From the NCBI GenBank assembly GCA_963752915.1, contig CAVVZZ010000010.1, forward strand, positions 124,001 to 188,000: DNA of 64,000 bases, read 5' to 3'. Made by a program: the position numbers and the translations under genes. The notes beneath the pieces are model-generated. The model had not been told where the DNA came from. It searched no databases and saw nothing but the letters and a program-made list of their open reading frames with translations. Positions 23,373 to 33,400 of this stretch are shown in pieces. Each line of letters opens with the position of its first letter. Positions within the stretch are counted from its first letter, which is position 1. This stretch comes from DATJPR01 sp963752915. GTDB taxonomy: Bacteria > Bacteroidota > Ignavibacteria > UBA10030 > UBA6906.

Positions 23373-24698
23373 TCAGAAGTGCGCTGTGTGTGTTGGTCGT
23401 TTTTTCCAGTACAGGTACACCGGAATGCCGATAAGAAGAAAAAGGATTCCGGCACCCGATTCCGCCGGCTTGTTGATCAGCGTATTAATGACAAACCAGG
23501 CGGCACCCGCGGTGAATACCAGGGGCGTGAACGGGTACAACATCGTCCTGTAGGGACGTGGAACGTCGGCCTGTTTTCTCCGGAGAATCATCACCGCTGC
23601 GCCGGTCAAGCCATAGAAGATCCAGTCTGTAAAGACAACATACGAGATCAGATTCTCAAACGTCCCCCAGAACGCGATGAGGACGATCGCCCAGACAGAT
23701 TGCGCGACGATTGCGACGGCAGGAGTTCCGAACTTCGGATGCAAACGAGAGACCGGTTCAAAGAACAAACCGTCGAGCGCCATTGCGTAATAGATGCGGG
23801 GCGCGGTAAGGGTGTAGATGCCGGTCGTCCCGAACGTTGAAATGAACACTGCTATTGCGATCGCGACGCCTCCTGCCGTTCCGATTGCGCGCTCCATTGC
23901 ATCCGACGCGAGTTGCTGCGATGAGGCAATCTCGGGACCGGAAAGCAGCATCATGTACGCCACGACCGTCAGGATGTAGACCAACGTAATGGTCACGGAG
24001 GCGATAATCATCGCCCGCGGAATATTCCGTTGCGGATTCTTTACCTCAGCGCCGGTGAATGTCGCATGCTGCCAGCCGCCGATGGACCAGAACACTCCGA
24101 CAAGAGCCAGTGCCAGAGACGTACTGAGCCCGCCCGGCGGTGTCGCGAACGGCGACGCCATGCTGATGTGCGATGTAGAGCCGAGAAAGAACCCGACAAC
24201 GATCAACCCTGCAATCCCCAGGAGCTTCAACGCCGTGAAGATATCGGAGAAGACGCCGCCGATTTTCACGCCCAGAACATTGACGACCGTCAGGACGACG
24301 ACACCGATCACGGCGAACGCCATCGTGCCGCCAGACCCGAGCGGAACGATGTACCCCAGATAGGTCGCAAACGCATACCCGAGGGCGGCAATACTGCCGG
24401 TGTTCGTGACGAGAAACTCGGACCAGCCGAAAAGAAACGCGACCAGTCCGCCGTACGTCTCCTTCAGAAAGACGTAGATGCCTCCCGCCTTTGGCATCAT
24501 GGCCCCGAGCTCTGAGAAACTCAGGGCTCCGAATATCGCCATGAGCCCGCCGATCAGCCACGCAACGATGACCCAGCCCGGCGAGACAAGCGTTCGTGAG
24601 ATCAACGCGGGGGTGAGGAAGATGCCCGAACCGATCGTCGACCCGATGGAGATCATTGTCAGGTCGAACAGCGTCAACTCACGGCGGAGAGTCGTCAT
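23373..24698 (-). CDS. APC-family amino acid permease
   Basis: A 441-residue inner-membrane protein with 12 predicted helices. The N-terminal signature TMISIGSTIGSGIFLTP is the substrate- and Na+/H+-binding unwound helix of the APC superfamily, followed by FSELGAMMPKAGGIYVFLKE and GVFWSIGGWQHATFTGAEVKNPQRNIPRA (quoted in parts), typical for the LAT/amino acid-polyamine group. It likely exchanges or imports neutral amino acids; the precise substrate is unknown. It is co-transcribed with a single-domain receiver. About 300 nt of repeats and hairpins precede it. Confidence 0.9.
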   Translation of the reverse strand: MTTLRRELTLFDLTMISIGSTIGSGIFLTPALISRTLVSPGWVIVAWLIGGLMAIFGALSFSELGAMMPKAGGIYVFLKETYGGLVAFLFGWSEFLVTNTGSIAALGYAFATYLGYIVPLGSGGTMAFAVIGVVVLTVVNVLGVKIGGVFSDIFTALKLLGIAGLIVVGFFLGSTSHISMASPFATPPGGLSTSLALALVGVFWSIGGWQHATFTGAEVKNPQRNIPRAMIIASVTITLVYILTVVAYMMLLSGPEIASSQQLASDAMERAIGTAGGVAIAIAVFISTFGTTGIYTLTAPRIYYAMALDGLFFEPVSRLHPKFGTPAVAIVAQSVWAIVLIAFWGTFENLISYVVFTDWIFYGLTGAAVMILRRKQADVPRPYRTMLYPFTPLVFTAGAAWFVINTLINKPAESGAGILFLLIGIPVYLYWKKRPTHTAHF

Positions 24699-24712
24699 AG
24701 GGAAAAAGATCG

Positions 24713-24800
24713 ATGGACAATGGTCAATGGACGCTAGTCAATGGTCGACCCAAATGTCCAATAGTCGATCGTCGATGGAAACTGGTCAACTGTCGACCAA
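24713..24800. repeat. TCAATGGTC/GATGGACAA low-complexity stretch
   Basis: Degenerate tandem units around GTCAATGG, GTCGATCG and GTCGACC. The same wording flanks the two-hairpin element at 59628-59718. It lies upstream of the APC permease; I see no gene in it. Confidence 0.6.
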
Positions 24801-24890
24801 AAGGCGCTGTCGCGTCTGTACGCTGTCCGATGGCTATCGTCAAGCGTCCATTAACTATCGACTCGTGCCTGTCCAACTATCATTTACCAG

Positions 24891-25018
24891 ATCCCGACAC
24901 AAGAAACGTGTCGGGATGCCCGCCTGCCCCCATAGAGCAACAAAGGCGGGCAGGCTCATTCCAACTGTAATTTTACCTTCATCCCGCCTTGCGGGATTCG
25001 GTAAAATTAGTTGGAATG
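24891..25018. repeat. Array of three hairpins next to the IS remnant
   Basis: Hairpin A is ATCCCGACAC/GTGTCGGGAT (24891-24917, 10-bp stem, 7-nt loop). Hairpin B is GCCTGCCC/GGGCAGGC (24922-24955). Hairpin C spans 24958-25018: ATTCCAACT..AATTTTACC pairs with GGTAAAATTAGTTGGAAT with one 2-nt bulge, and carries an inner ATCCC/GGGAT stem. Hairpin C ends 6 nt before the IS630-type remnant. Confidence 0.8.
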
Positions 25019-25024
25019 GCACTA

Positions 25025-25776
25025 GTGTGCCGTCTCCGAGATACGTGACAAAGTCTTCAATCTTGCAAAAATCAATCTGTATCTGTAAATTGTTTTTCGT
25101 ATCCTAACCCCATCGGGAGCATCGGTTGCGTTCGGTCCAGCGCTTGAATTTGGCTCTTTTCATCAACACACAGCACCACGGCATTCTCTGGCGGACTCAG
25201 ATACAGCCCAACAATGTCCCGGACCTTTTCGACAAAGAACGGGTCGTTCGACAACTTGAAGTGTTCTTGCCGATGCGGTTGCAGACCGAACGCGCGCCAA
25301 ATCCGGTGAACGGTTGCATGAGAAATCTTGGTCTCTTCGGCGATGGACCGGACGCTCCAGTGGGTGCCATTCTTGGGCTTGGTCTTCAGGGTCTTGCGCA
25401 CCAGCGCCGCCACGCGTTCGTCGGAAATCGTCCGCGGTCGTCCTGGCTTCAGGTCATCGTGCAGCCCTTGGATGCCATGCTCAAGGTAGCGTTGGCGCCA
25501 GATACCGACGGTTGGCCGCGTGAGTCGAAGCAGTGCGGCAATGGCCGTATTGGATTCGCCGGCAGCGGCTCGCAACACAAGCTGCGCTCGCACAACAAGT
25601 GCATGCGGCAGCGTCCGTGAACGGGCAAGAGCATCGAGATCCTGGCGAGCGTCCTTGCTCAACACCAGGGGCCGGATAGGACGACCTTTCTTCATGGTTC
25701 TTCCTCCGTAAGATAGGCGGTTGAACCATGATAAGGAACTCCGGAGTTATAGTAAAGTTATTTATGAGACATACAC
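25025..25776 (-). mobile_element. Degenerate IS630-type element (752 bp)
   Basis: Ends carry an imperfect inverted repeat: GTGTGCCGTCTC at 25025 and, read inwards on the other strand, GTGTATGTCTC at 25776. Both ends are flanked by a TA dinucleotide (25023-25024 and 25777-25778), the usual IS630/Tc1 target duplication, within CACTAGTG. Intact members are about 1.1 kb, so about a third is missing, including the end of the transposase gene. It was mobile once; movement now would need a transposase supplied from elsewhere. Confidence 0.75.
25072..25695 (-). pseudogene. Truncated IS630-family transposase
   Basis: A 207-residue N-terminal piece. It keeps the helix-turn-helix DNA-binding half (SNTAIAALLRLTRPTVGIWRQRY near residue 50; SISHATVHRIWRAFGL-like second HTH near 125) and the first catalytic Asp in VLCVDEKSQIQAL near residue 180. 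After PMGLGY the family continues for about 140 residues with the second Asp and the Glu/Asp of the DDE triad, but here it ends in EKQFTDTD and a stop. It cannot be an active transposase. AGGAAG precedes the ATG. A short N-terminal product might still bind the element's ends. Confidence 0.88.
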
Positions 25777-26948
25777 TAGTGGTCCTTCAACGCTTCTCTC
25801 GTCGCCTCGACCGCCGTATCCATGTCGGCCGCCGTACAATAGAAGTGCGGCGAGTAACGGAGTTGTCCTTCCCGGAGGGCAATCGTGACTTTGCGGTCAA
25901 GCATCCGCGTGAACACCTGTTTTGCATCGACATTCGAGGGAAGAGCGACCGTGACAATGCCCGCTCGTTCCTCGTCCGGATAGCAGGTAACGACCCGGAG
26001 CTGAGGAATTCCGGCAAGAGCATTCCGCAGCGCCGCAGTGATTCCAAGAATGTGCCCTTCAATGCGTTCGGGTCCATACTCGACGAGGGTGCTTAACGCG
26101 GCATGCAACCCCCAGAGGCTTGGCATGGTCAGACTTCCCCCTTCGTAGCGCCGCGCTGAGGCCGCAAGTGCTTGATCGAAATCGTGGAACTTCCACGGGT
26201 CTTCGACGCTCAGCCATCCGAGATACGCTTGTCCGATCCGCGACTGCAATTCCTCGGTGAGGTACAGGAAGCCCGAACCGTGTGGAGCCATCTGCCATTT
26301 CTGCGCGCCAGCAAAGAGCGCGTCGATTTTCATTCCCTGGACATCGATCTGAACCGCCCCCACTGCCTGGATGCCGTCGACAGCGAAGACAATACCCCGC
26401 GTCCGGCAAAACTCGCCAAGCGATTCGAGGTCGGCCCGGTACCCCGAGAGAAATTGCACCGCGCTCAAAGCCAGCACACGCGTTCTCGGGTGAAGATTCC
26501 TGGCGATCATCTCGGGCGTGACTCGCCCTTCATCGGCTTCAAGAAAATCAATTTCAACACCCAACCGTTTGAGATTGAGATAGGGATAGACATTCGCCGG
26601 AAACTCGATCGTATTCAGGAGGACATGATCGCCGGACTTCCATGCGAGTCCTGATGCGACAACGTTGATGGCATCGGAGGTGTTCGGCTGAAACGCGATC
26701 CGGTCGGTCGATTCGGCATTGATCAGCTTGCGGACGAGCGACCGGCATTCGCCGACCATCTGAATATCGTTGGAATAGGTGTCGATGGCGCCAACGGAAC
26801 GATCCCGGAGGTGCCGGTGGACCGCTTCGATAACACGCCGCGAAAGGGGGCTCGTCCCCGCATGATTGAGGTAGACATGGCCCTGGGCAAGGTGGGGAAA
26901 CAGGTCCCGTGCGCGCTCGAGGGTCGCAGGAGGAAGGTATTCAGGCAT
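25776..26948 (-). CDS. PLP-dependent class V aminotransferase (cysteine desulfurase/selenocysteine lyase-like)
   Basis: A 390-residue fold-type I enzyme. YLNHAGTSPLSRRV at the start, the PLP-contact His/Asp region (AVDGIQAVGAVQIDV) near residue 200, and the Schiff-base Lys in FAGAQKWQMAPHGSG near residue 225 fit the NifS/CsdA-like branch. The ATG at 26948 gives MPEYLPPATLERARDLFPH; the longer open frame upstream is non-coding. The stop codon TAG is formed by the C and TA at the edge of the IS630-type remnant, so the last codons before it are the insertion junction. The C-terminal helix (TREALKDH) still looks complete. Sulfur or selenium mobilisation is plausible but untested. Confidence 0.9.
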   Translation of the reverse strand: MPEYLPPATLERARDLFPHLAQGHVYLNHAGTSPLSRRVIEAVHRHLRDRSVGAIDTYSNDIQMVGECRSLVRKLINAESTDRIAFQPNTSDAINVVASGLAWKSGDHVLLNTIEFPANVYPYLNLKRLGVEIDFLEADEGRVTPEMIARNLHPRTRVLALSAVQFLSGYRADLESLGEFCRTRGIVFAVDGIQAVGAVQIDVQGMKIDALFAGAQKWQMAPHGSGFLYLTEELQSRIGQAYLGWLSVEDPWKFHDFDQALAASARRYEGGSLTMPSLWGLHAALSTLVEYGPERIEGHILGITAALRNALAGIPQLRVVTCYPDEERAGIVTVALPSNVDAKQVFTRMLDRKVTIALREGQLRYSPHFYCTAADMDTAVEATREALKDH

Positions 26949-27038
26949 CGGATTCACAGAGTTCGTATGGATTTTGGTACGGACGACAGTGGAGCATAAT
27001 AACTTGAAAATCCCCTGAGATGCAAGATGGGACGGGTC

Positions 27039-27067
27039 TTGCTTTCCGAGGCCCTCATCTCTATATT
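27039..27067 (+). promoter_or_regulatory. Promoter of the papain-like peptidase gene
   Basis: TTGCTT, a 17-nt spacer and TATATT, ending 38 nt before the start codon at 27106. Confidence 0.6.
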
Positions 27068-27105
27068 CCTCAGGTTTTCCTTCCCTACACAACATCGAGG
27101 CCCCT

Positions 27106-27951
27106 ATGGCGCGCGCTCCCCGACGCAAGTCAACTCGCAAAGCAGCCCGTCGTAAGTCTCCCCCTGCTGCTTCCAAAAAAGTAATACGCGGATATGGATG
27201 GGTTCCTGACCTCCCGGATCAGCGGGACTACCTCTTTCGTACAATCAGGGTTGTTCCTCCGGTATTACCCCATCAAGTGGACCTCCGACCCTCCTGTTCA
27301 CCGGTCGAGAACCAGGGTAACCTGGGAAGTTGTACGGCAAACGCTCTTGTCGGCGCTCTCGAGTTTCTCGAGATCAAAAACACGAAATCCTTTTTCGATC
27401 TGAGCAGGCTGTTTGTCTATTATAATGAGAGAGTGATCGAGCACTCGGTGAAAACCGACTCGGGGGCGATGCTTCGTGACGGGATCAAGACGCTCGCGAA
27501 GCAGGGTGTCTGCATGGAAAAGACCTGGCCGTACATCATCAGCAAATTCGCGGTCAAGCCGGTTGCGAAGTGCTACAAAGAGGCCGCTTCGCATACGATC
27601 ACATCGTATCACCGCATCCTGACGCAGGATGAAATGCTGGAATGCCTGGCCGAAGGATATCCGTTCGTGTTTGGGTTCACGGTCTACGAGAGCTTTGAAT
27701 CCCCCGAAGTTGCACAGAGCGGAATCGTGCAAATGCCGCAACAGGGCGAAAGGGTCCTGGGTGGACACGCGGTCCTCGCCGTCGGATATGACGACGCAAC
27801 GAAGAGATTCATCGTCCGCAATTCATGGGGGCCGGACTGGGGGATGGGCGGCTACTTCACGATGCCCTTCGAGTACCTCACGGCCCGGAATTTATCGGAC
27901 GATTTCTGGACAATCCGTGCAGGAGAACTCACACTGAAGTCCCCCTCGTAA
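27106..27951 (+). CDS. Papain-family (C1A) cysteine peptidase with basic N-terminal tail
   Basis: A 281-residue protein. The catalytic apparatus is whole: oxyanion Gln and nucleophile in VENQGNLGSCTANA (Cys76), GGHAVLAVGYD (His221) and VRNSWGPDWGMGGYF (Asn238). The pattern VDLRPSCSPVENQGNLGSC and the mid-chain CYKEAASHTITSYHRI are typical for bacterial stand-alone C1A enzymes. There is no signal peptide: residues 1-25 are Arg-, Lys-, Ala- and Pro-rich, like a histone tail. That suggests a cytosolic enzyme, perhaps bound to nucleic acid or another acidic partner. It stands directly before PBP1C and alpha-2-macroglobulin genes but has its own promoter. Confidence 0.92.
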   Translation: MARAPRRKSTRKAARRKSPPAASKKVIRGYGWVPDLPDQRDYLFRTIRVVPPVLPHQVDLRPSCSPVENQGNLGSCTANALVGALEFLEIKNTKSFFDLSRLFVYYNERVIEHSVKTDSGAMLRDGIKTLAKQGVCMEKTWPYIISKFAVKPVAKCYKEAASHTITSYHRILTQDEMLECLAEGYPFVFGFTVYESFESPEVAQSGIVQMPQQGERVLGGHAVLAVGYDDATKRFIVRNSWGPDWGMGGYFTMPFEYLTARNLSDDFWTIRAGELTLKSPS

Positions 27952-27975
27952 AAACAACGAAACGATTCCTTGGAC

Positions 27976-28002
27976 CCCCCTTCTCGTGTAAAGAGAAGGG
28001 GG
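27976..28002 (+). terminator. GC hairpin between the peptidase gene and pbpC
   Basis: A 10-bp perfect stem CCCCCTTCTC/GAGAAGGGGG with a 7-nt loop, 24 nt after the peptidase stop. There is no T-run after it, so termination would be partial at best. Confidence 0.55.
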
Positions 28003-28042
28003 CAGGGGCTGAGTCCGCCGCAGATTTCAGTTCAGGAGTACA

Positions 28043-30376
28043 TTGTTCTCCATCCTTCCGATTACGAAAAGCAAAAGACATAGGACGGTGCTCCTTGGGG
28101 CGATCGTCTGCCTGTTCCCAGCGATCGCCTTTTTGGTTCTTTCGTTGTTCTTCCCGCTCCCGCACACCAAGGGCTACTCCCTGACGGTCGAAGACCGTCA
28201 GGGACGTTTGCTCGGTGCCTTCCTCGCCGACGATGGTCGGTGGCGACTCAAGACGGATCCGGGCGAGATCCCCGATCGGCTTAAGCGCATCCTTCTCCTT
28301 CGTGAGGACCGCTGGTTTTATTACCACTTCGGTGTCAACCCTCTTGCGCTTCTCCGTGCTGTCTGGCAGAATGCCAGGGGCGGCCGCCGGGTCTCCGGCG
28401 GTTCGACGATCACCATGCAAATCGCGCGTATGATGGAGCCGAAGCAGCGCACAGTTTGGGCGAAAATGATCGAAGCATTCCGCGCTCTGCAGCTCGAGAT
28501 GAAATACTCGAAGAACGAACTGCTCGAAATGTACCTGTCGATGGTTCCCCTCGGCGGGAACATCGAAGGGCTGAAATCCGCATCGTTGCTCTACTACCAG
28601 ACGCCGCCGGAACGGTTGAACATCGCGAGGTTGTTCGACCTGATGCTCATCCCCCGGGATCCCAACCGGCTGCAACCGGACAAAAGTCCTGAACGGCTTC
28701 TCGCCGAACGGAAGCGGCAAGCGCAGCGATGGATCGTCCGACACTATCTGAGCAGGGAGGATTCCATCATCATCTGGACAACTCCCGCTGCCGTCCAGCG
28801 CGTCACCCCGCCCATGCTGGCTCCGCACTTTTGCTACCGCGTCAGGAACCTCTCGAACGGGGGGGGCGATGTCCGCGGCGTGCTCGACCTCGATGTCCAG
28901 CGGACGGTCGAACGGCTGTTATCGGCACACCTGCGGATCTGGGGTGCGAAGGGCGTGCACAACGGCGCCGTCATCGTCATTGACAACCGGAGCAGGGACG
29001 TCCTGGCATATGCCGGCTCCGGCGATTTTCGTGACTCGCTCGCCAACGGCCAGGTGGACGCCGTCCGCGCGCTTCGGTCCCCCGGGTCCACGCTGAAGCC
29101 GTTTCTCTATGCGATGTTGATGGATGCGGGAAGCCTGACACCCAAGAGCAGACTTCTCGATGTCCCCTATGATGCAGAAGGGTTCACTGCCGAAAACTAC
29201 GACGGGACGTACTCCGGTCCTGTCTTTGCCGACGACGCCTTGCGACGATCACTGAATGTGCCGATGATCCGCCTCCTGAAGCAGGCCGGGACACTCCCGT
29301 TCGTGCAGTTCATTGTCAACGCGGGGATATCGTCCCTCCAGGAGCAGAAGCAAAAGCTCGGACTGAGCATGATTCTCGGCGGCTGCGGGGTGACCCTGGA
29401 AGAACTCACTGCCGCATACGCCGCATTCCCCAATGGCGGAGGATATCGTCCGCTTCGATACATCCGCGACGGCTCGACGGACAACGCCGCTCCACGCCAG
29501 GTATTTTCACCGTCTGCAGCATTCATGGTTACCTCGATTCTCACGGGACTGAACAGGCCGGATCTGCCAAGCGGATTTGAGTCGTCGGTCTCCCTGCCGG
29601 CGGTCGCGTTCAAAACCGGGACGAGCTACGGCCGCCGTGATGCCTGGTCGGTCGGCTACACCGCACGGTACACGGTTGGCGTGTGGATGGGCAATGCCGA
29701 CAACACGGGAAATCCCGACCTCATGGGAGGAAGGACCGCGGCCCCCTTGCTGTTCGACATCCTCACGAGCATCGGCCGCTCCGGCGAAAAGTCCATTCTT
29801 CCGCTTCCTGAAGATCTTTCGCTCCGCGAAGTGTGCACCGAGAGCGGGAAGGACCCGTCTCCGCGTTGTGCGCACTGCATCGAAGATTTTTATTCGATCT
29901 CCCGGACGTCGCGGACAACGTGCGACATGTGCAAGGAATATCTGGTTTCGGAGAATGGGGCGATCTCCTATTGCCCGTCATGCGTGGGTTCCCATGAGTA
30001 TCGGGTCACAACCATAGTAACCTATCCGCCGGATCTGCTCGAGTTCTGGAAGAAGAGCAATGTGTCGTTTACCGCGGTCCCGCTGCACAATCCCTTTTGC
30101 ACCACCGTCTCGGCAGGTGACGGACCGACAATTGTGAGTCCCTCCGACGCGATGACATACTATCTCGTATCGAAGAAACAGGAACTGTGTCTTCAGGCAA
30201 CACCGCTCATCGATGTTGCGACCCATGCCTGGTATCTGGACGATCGGTACCTCGGGACGGTTCGGGCGGGAGTCCGGTGGTTAATTCACATCGGCGGCGG
30301 CGATCACGTCGTTTGTTGCGTGGATGACAAAGGGCGGACTTCCAAGACCCGGTTCCGGGTCGTTATGGCAGGATAA
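28043..30376 (+). CDS. pbpC: Penicillin-binding protein 1C
   Basis: A 777-residue bifunctional peptidoglycan synthase with one N-terminal membrane anchor (about 15-37). GT51 glycosyltransferase domain: catalytic Glu88 in LREDRWFYYHFGVNP and GGSTITMQIARM near 119-130. Transpeptidase domain: SPGSTLKP (Ser349, Lys352) and KTGTSYGRRDAW. The C-terminal BiPBP_C domain, with Cys pairs (RCAHC, TCDMC, YCPSC), is typical of PbpC. The start is TTG with CAGGAG 5 nt upstream. The next gene encodes an alpha-2-macroglobulin lipoprotein, the classic partner of PbpC in bacteria. Confidence 0.95.
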   Translation: MFSILPITKSKRHRTVLLGAIVCLFPAIAFLVLSLFFPLPHTKGYSLTVEDRQGRLLGAFLADDGRWRLKTDPGEIPDRLKRILLLREDRWFYYHFGVNPLALLRAVWQNARGGRRVSGGSTITMQIARMMEPKQRTVWAKMIEAFRALQLEMKYSKNELLEMYLSMVPLGGNIEGLKSASLLYYQTPPERLNIARLFDLMLIPRDPNRLQPDKSPERLLAERKRQAQRWIVRHYLSREDSIIIWTTPAAVQRVTPPMLAPHFCYRVRNLSNGGGDVRGVLDLDVQRTVERLLSAHLRIWGAKGVHNGAVIVIDNRSRDVLAYAGSGDFRDSLANGQVDAVRALRSPGSTLKPFLYAMLMDAGSLTPKSRLLDVPYDAEGFTAENYDGTYSGPVFADDALRRSLNVPMIRLLKQAGTLPFVQFIVNAGISSLQEQKQKLGLSMILGGCGVTLEELTAAYAAFPNGGGYRPLRYIRDGSTDNAAPRQVFSPSAAFMVTSILTGLNRPDLPSGFESSVSLPAVAFKTGTSYGRRDAWSVGYTARYTVGVWMGNADNTGNPDLMGGRTAAPLLFDILTSIGRSGEKSILPLPEDLSLREVCTESGKDPSPRCAHCIEDFYSISRTSRTTCDMCKEYLVSENGAISYCPSCVGSHEYRVTTIVTYPPDLLEFWKKSNVSFTAVPLHNPFCTTVSAGDGPTIVSPSDAMTYYLVSKKQELCLQATPLIDVATHAWYLDDRYLGTVRAGVRWLIHIGGGDHVVCCVDDKGRTSKTRFRVVMAG

Positions 30377-30426
30377 CTAGTTTGCGAAGTGGTTCACGAA
30401 TTCATCCAGTACCTCTCAGGTGACCA

Positions 30427-33400
30427 ATGCGCGCCAACAGAACAGCCTCGATCGCTCTCATCGTGTGCCTGATCGCACTCTCGTGCTCGACACAGGATGC
30501 GACCAAGCTTCGAATCACATCCCCGCTCCCATCGGGGATCGTCGCGCGGGACACGGTGCTCGGATTTACGTTTTCGCGCGGGATGGTCCCCCCGGATTCC
30601 CTGAACACGTGGACGATGACACCCCTGGTGGAATTCAGTCCCGCAATCCCCGGGAAATTCGTGTGGCAGGATACAACCCGTTTGCTCTTCAGTCCCGACG
30701 GTCCGTTGCCGGGAGATGCAAAGATCACCGGCCGATTCAATACGGCGCTGCTGGTGGGACTCGCAAAGGCGTCAGGATTTTCCGGCACGGACGAATTCCA
30801 GATCTCGACGATGCCGTTTACCCTTCGCGGTGCGGAGTTCTTCTATGACCGGTTGTCGGAGACCCGCCAGGTGGGGATCAAGGCAAATCTGGAATTCAGT
30901 TATGCAGTCAATCCTCAGGACCTCCCGGCAAGACTGACGGTCACGGTCGACGGAGCGACGCAGCAGGGCGTTCGCGTCATGACGACCGAACGGAACCGGA
31001 TCATTCCCGTCGAGCTCGGCACGGTAACACAAATGGACAAAGACCGGAAGATCAGCGTTGCACTCGCCGCAGATCTCCTTTCGCCGGAGACGAACACCAA
31101 GATCACCCAGGACAAACCGTTCGAATTCACCCTACCCGCGCTCGGAGAACTGAAGATCTACGGCCATGAGGCAGGCTTCGACGGCGTCGACGGATACATT
31201 ATGGTGCGGACGTCGCAGGAAGTCGATCCGTCGACCGTGAAATCATTCATCCGGCTCGATCCCAATGTGGACTTCTCCGTTTCAGCGACGGGGTCCTCGT
31301 TCACATTGCGCGGCAAGTTTCAGCCCGGAACCACGATGAAAATGACGATCGCGGAAGGGCTCGAAAGTTATCTCGGCGGGAAAACCCAGAGTCCGTACGA
31401 GGCCGATGTCTTTATCGGGAGTGTCCCCCCGTCATTCCGGTTCGGGTCCGCATCCGGCGTGTACATGCTCCTCGGCGGCGAGAAGAAGCTCGAGATCGTC
31501 ACCGTGAATCTGCCGAAACTCCTTGTGAAAGTCAGCCAGGTATTCCAGAACAACCTCGTCTACTTTGTCCAGAACGGCCGCTACTACGATTACGACTATT
31601 CCGACGACGAAAGTGACGATTCCCCCGCTTCGAGAAGAAAGTACCGGTACTATGTCGGCAACTACGGACGGTTGCTTTCTCTCGATACCATGATGATTGC
31701 CGGACCGGACAATCAGCAGGTCTCTTCGTATTTGAATCTCGACAAGTACATGCACACGGGATACAAGGGGTTCTACCTGATCGAAATCTCCAACCCTGCC
31801 GAATCGTGGCGCTCGACTTCGAAGCTCGTCTCCGTTTCCGATCTTGCGATCATTTCGAAACGGAGCCCTGACAACGCGATGGTCTTTGTGACGAGCCTCG
31901 AGACGGCAAAGCCGGTCTCCGGTGCTTTGGTCTCCATGGTGTCCACCAATAATCAGGTGGTGGTCTCCGGAAAAACGGACGGTGACGGCGTGGCGCGGTT
32001 CACGGAACTGCAGTCGAAGTCAAAAGACTTCCCGCTCCAGCTCGTGACTGCGGAGCTGGACAACGATTTCAATTTCCTGACGTTCGACGACTATCGCGTC
32101 GAGACGTCGCGGTTCGATGTGGGGGGCAAGCACGACAACAATACGGTGTACGATGCATTAATGTATGGCGACCGGAATCTGTATCGGCCGGGGGAAACCG
32201 TTGTCGTCAGCGGAATCATTCGCAATCTCACGGAGTCGCTTCCTGCCTCCATGCCTGTCCGGCTCAGGATCATCAGCCCGCGCGGGAGCACAATCGGCGA
32301 TCAGCAGCTCACGCTGAACGCCGATGGCTCGTTTGAAACAACATTTCCGACACGGCCGGCCTCGCTGACCGGCGAGTACCAATTCGAACTCTACGCAGGA
32401 AACGGGACATATCTTGCGTCTTACAAAGCAAGCGTGGAAGAATTCATGCCTGACCGTCTCCGGGTGAACCTCACCCCATCCCGGGAGCGGGCGAAGGCAG
32501 GAGAATCGCTTCAATATCAGCTTTCGGCCCACAACTTCTTCGGTCCCCCCGCAGCAGGAAAATCATGGCAGTTCGAAGGATCGTTTGATCCGATTCCGTA
32601 TGTCTCCAAAGCGTATCCTGCGTTCCGGTTCTCGAACGATGCCGTGAAGCCGACCGCGATGCAACCGGTCACAGAAGAAGGGAAAACCGATCAAAACGGC
32701 GGTGCGGCATTCACCATCGATGTCCCGGAAGACCTTCAGACGCAGGGGATGGTCCGGCTGCGGGCAAGGGTCGCGGTTTTCGATGAGTCCGGCCGGCCCG
32801 TGTACCAGGGAGCTCAGACCATCCTGGACCCACGCACGTTCTATCTTGGCGTCCATAACACCGGTCCCTATTATATCAGCCCGGGCGTGCCGCAGAAGAT
32901 CCAGATTGTCGCGGTGGATCCCGCCGACAAACCGATCAACGGATTCCGCGCCCGCATTTCCGTCATCCGGTATGAATGGCATTCCGTCCTCCGTCAGTAC
33001 GGGAGCGACAAAGCGCTCCGGTACGTTTCCGAGCGGCGCGAAATCCCGGAGAGAAACGACGTGGTGACCGTCTCCGACGGGCCGGCGGAGTTTTCCTATG
33101 CGGTGCAGCGATCGGGGGAATATGTTGTGCGGGTTTCGAAAGACGGCGATGCGGGGTTCAACGAGTTCCGGTTCTATTCCTACAGCTGGGGCTCCACGGA
33201 TGTGACATCATTCCAGGTGGACCCGGAGGCACGGGTTGATATCGTGCTCGACAAGGCGGTGTACGCTCCGGGGGACAAAGCGCATGTCCTGTTCCAAACA
33301 CCGTTCCCCGGGACCATGCTGGTTACCGTCGAACGGAACGGCGTGCTGAACTATCATTACCTCGACGTCGTCAACAACGCCGCGACCCTGGATCTCCCGG

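Noticed and set aside
24713..24800. GTCAATGG repeats as a CRISPR array
   Set aside because: Units are degenerate, 8-12 nt long and lack regular spacers; no cas genes are present.
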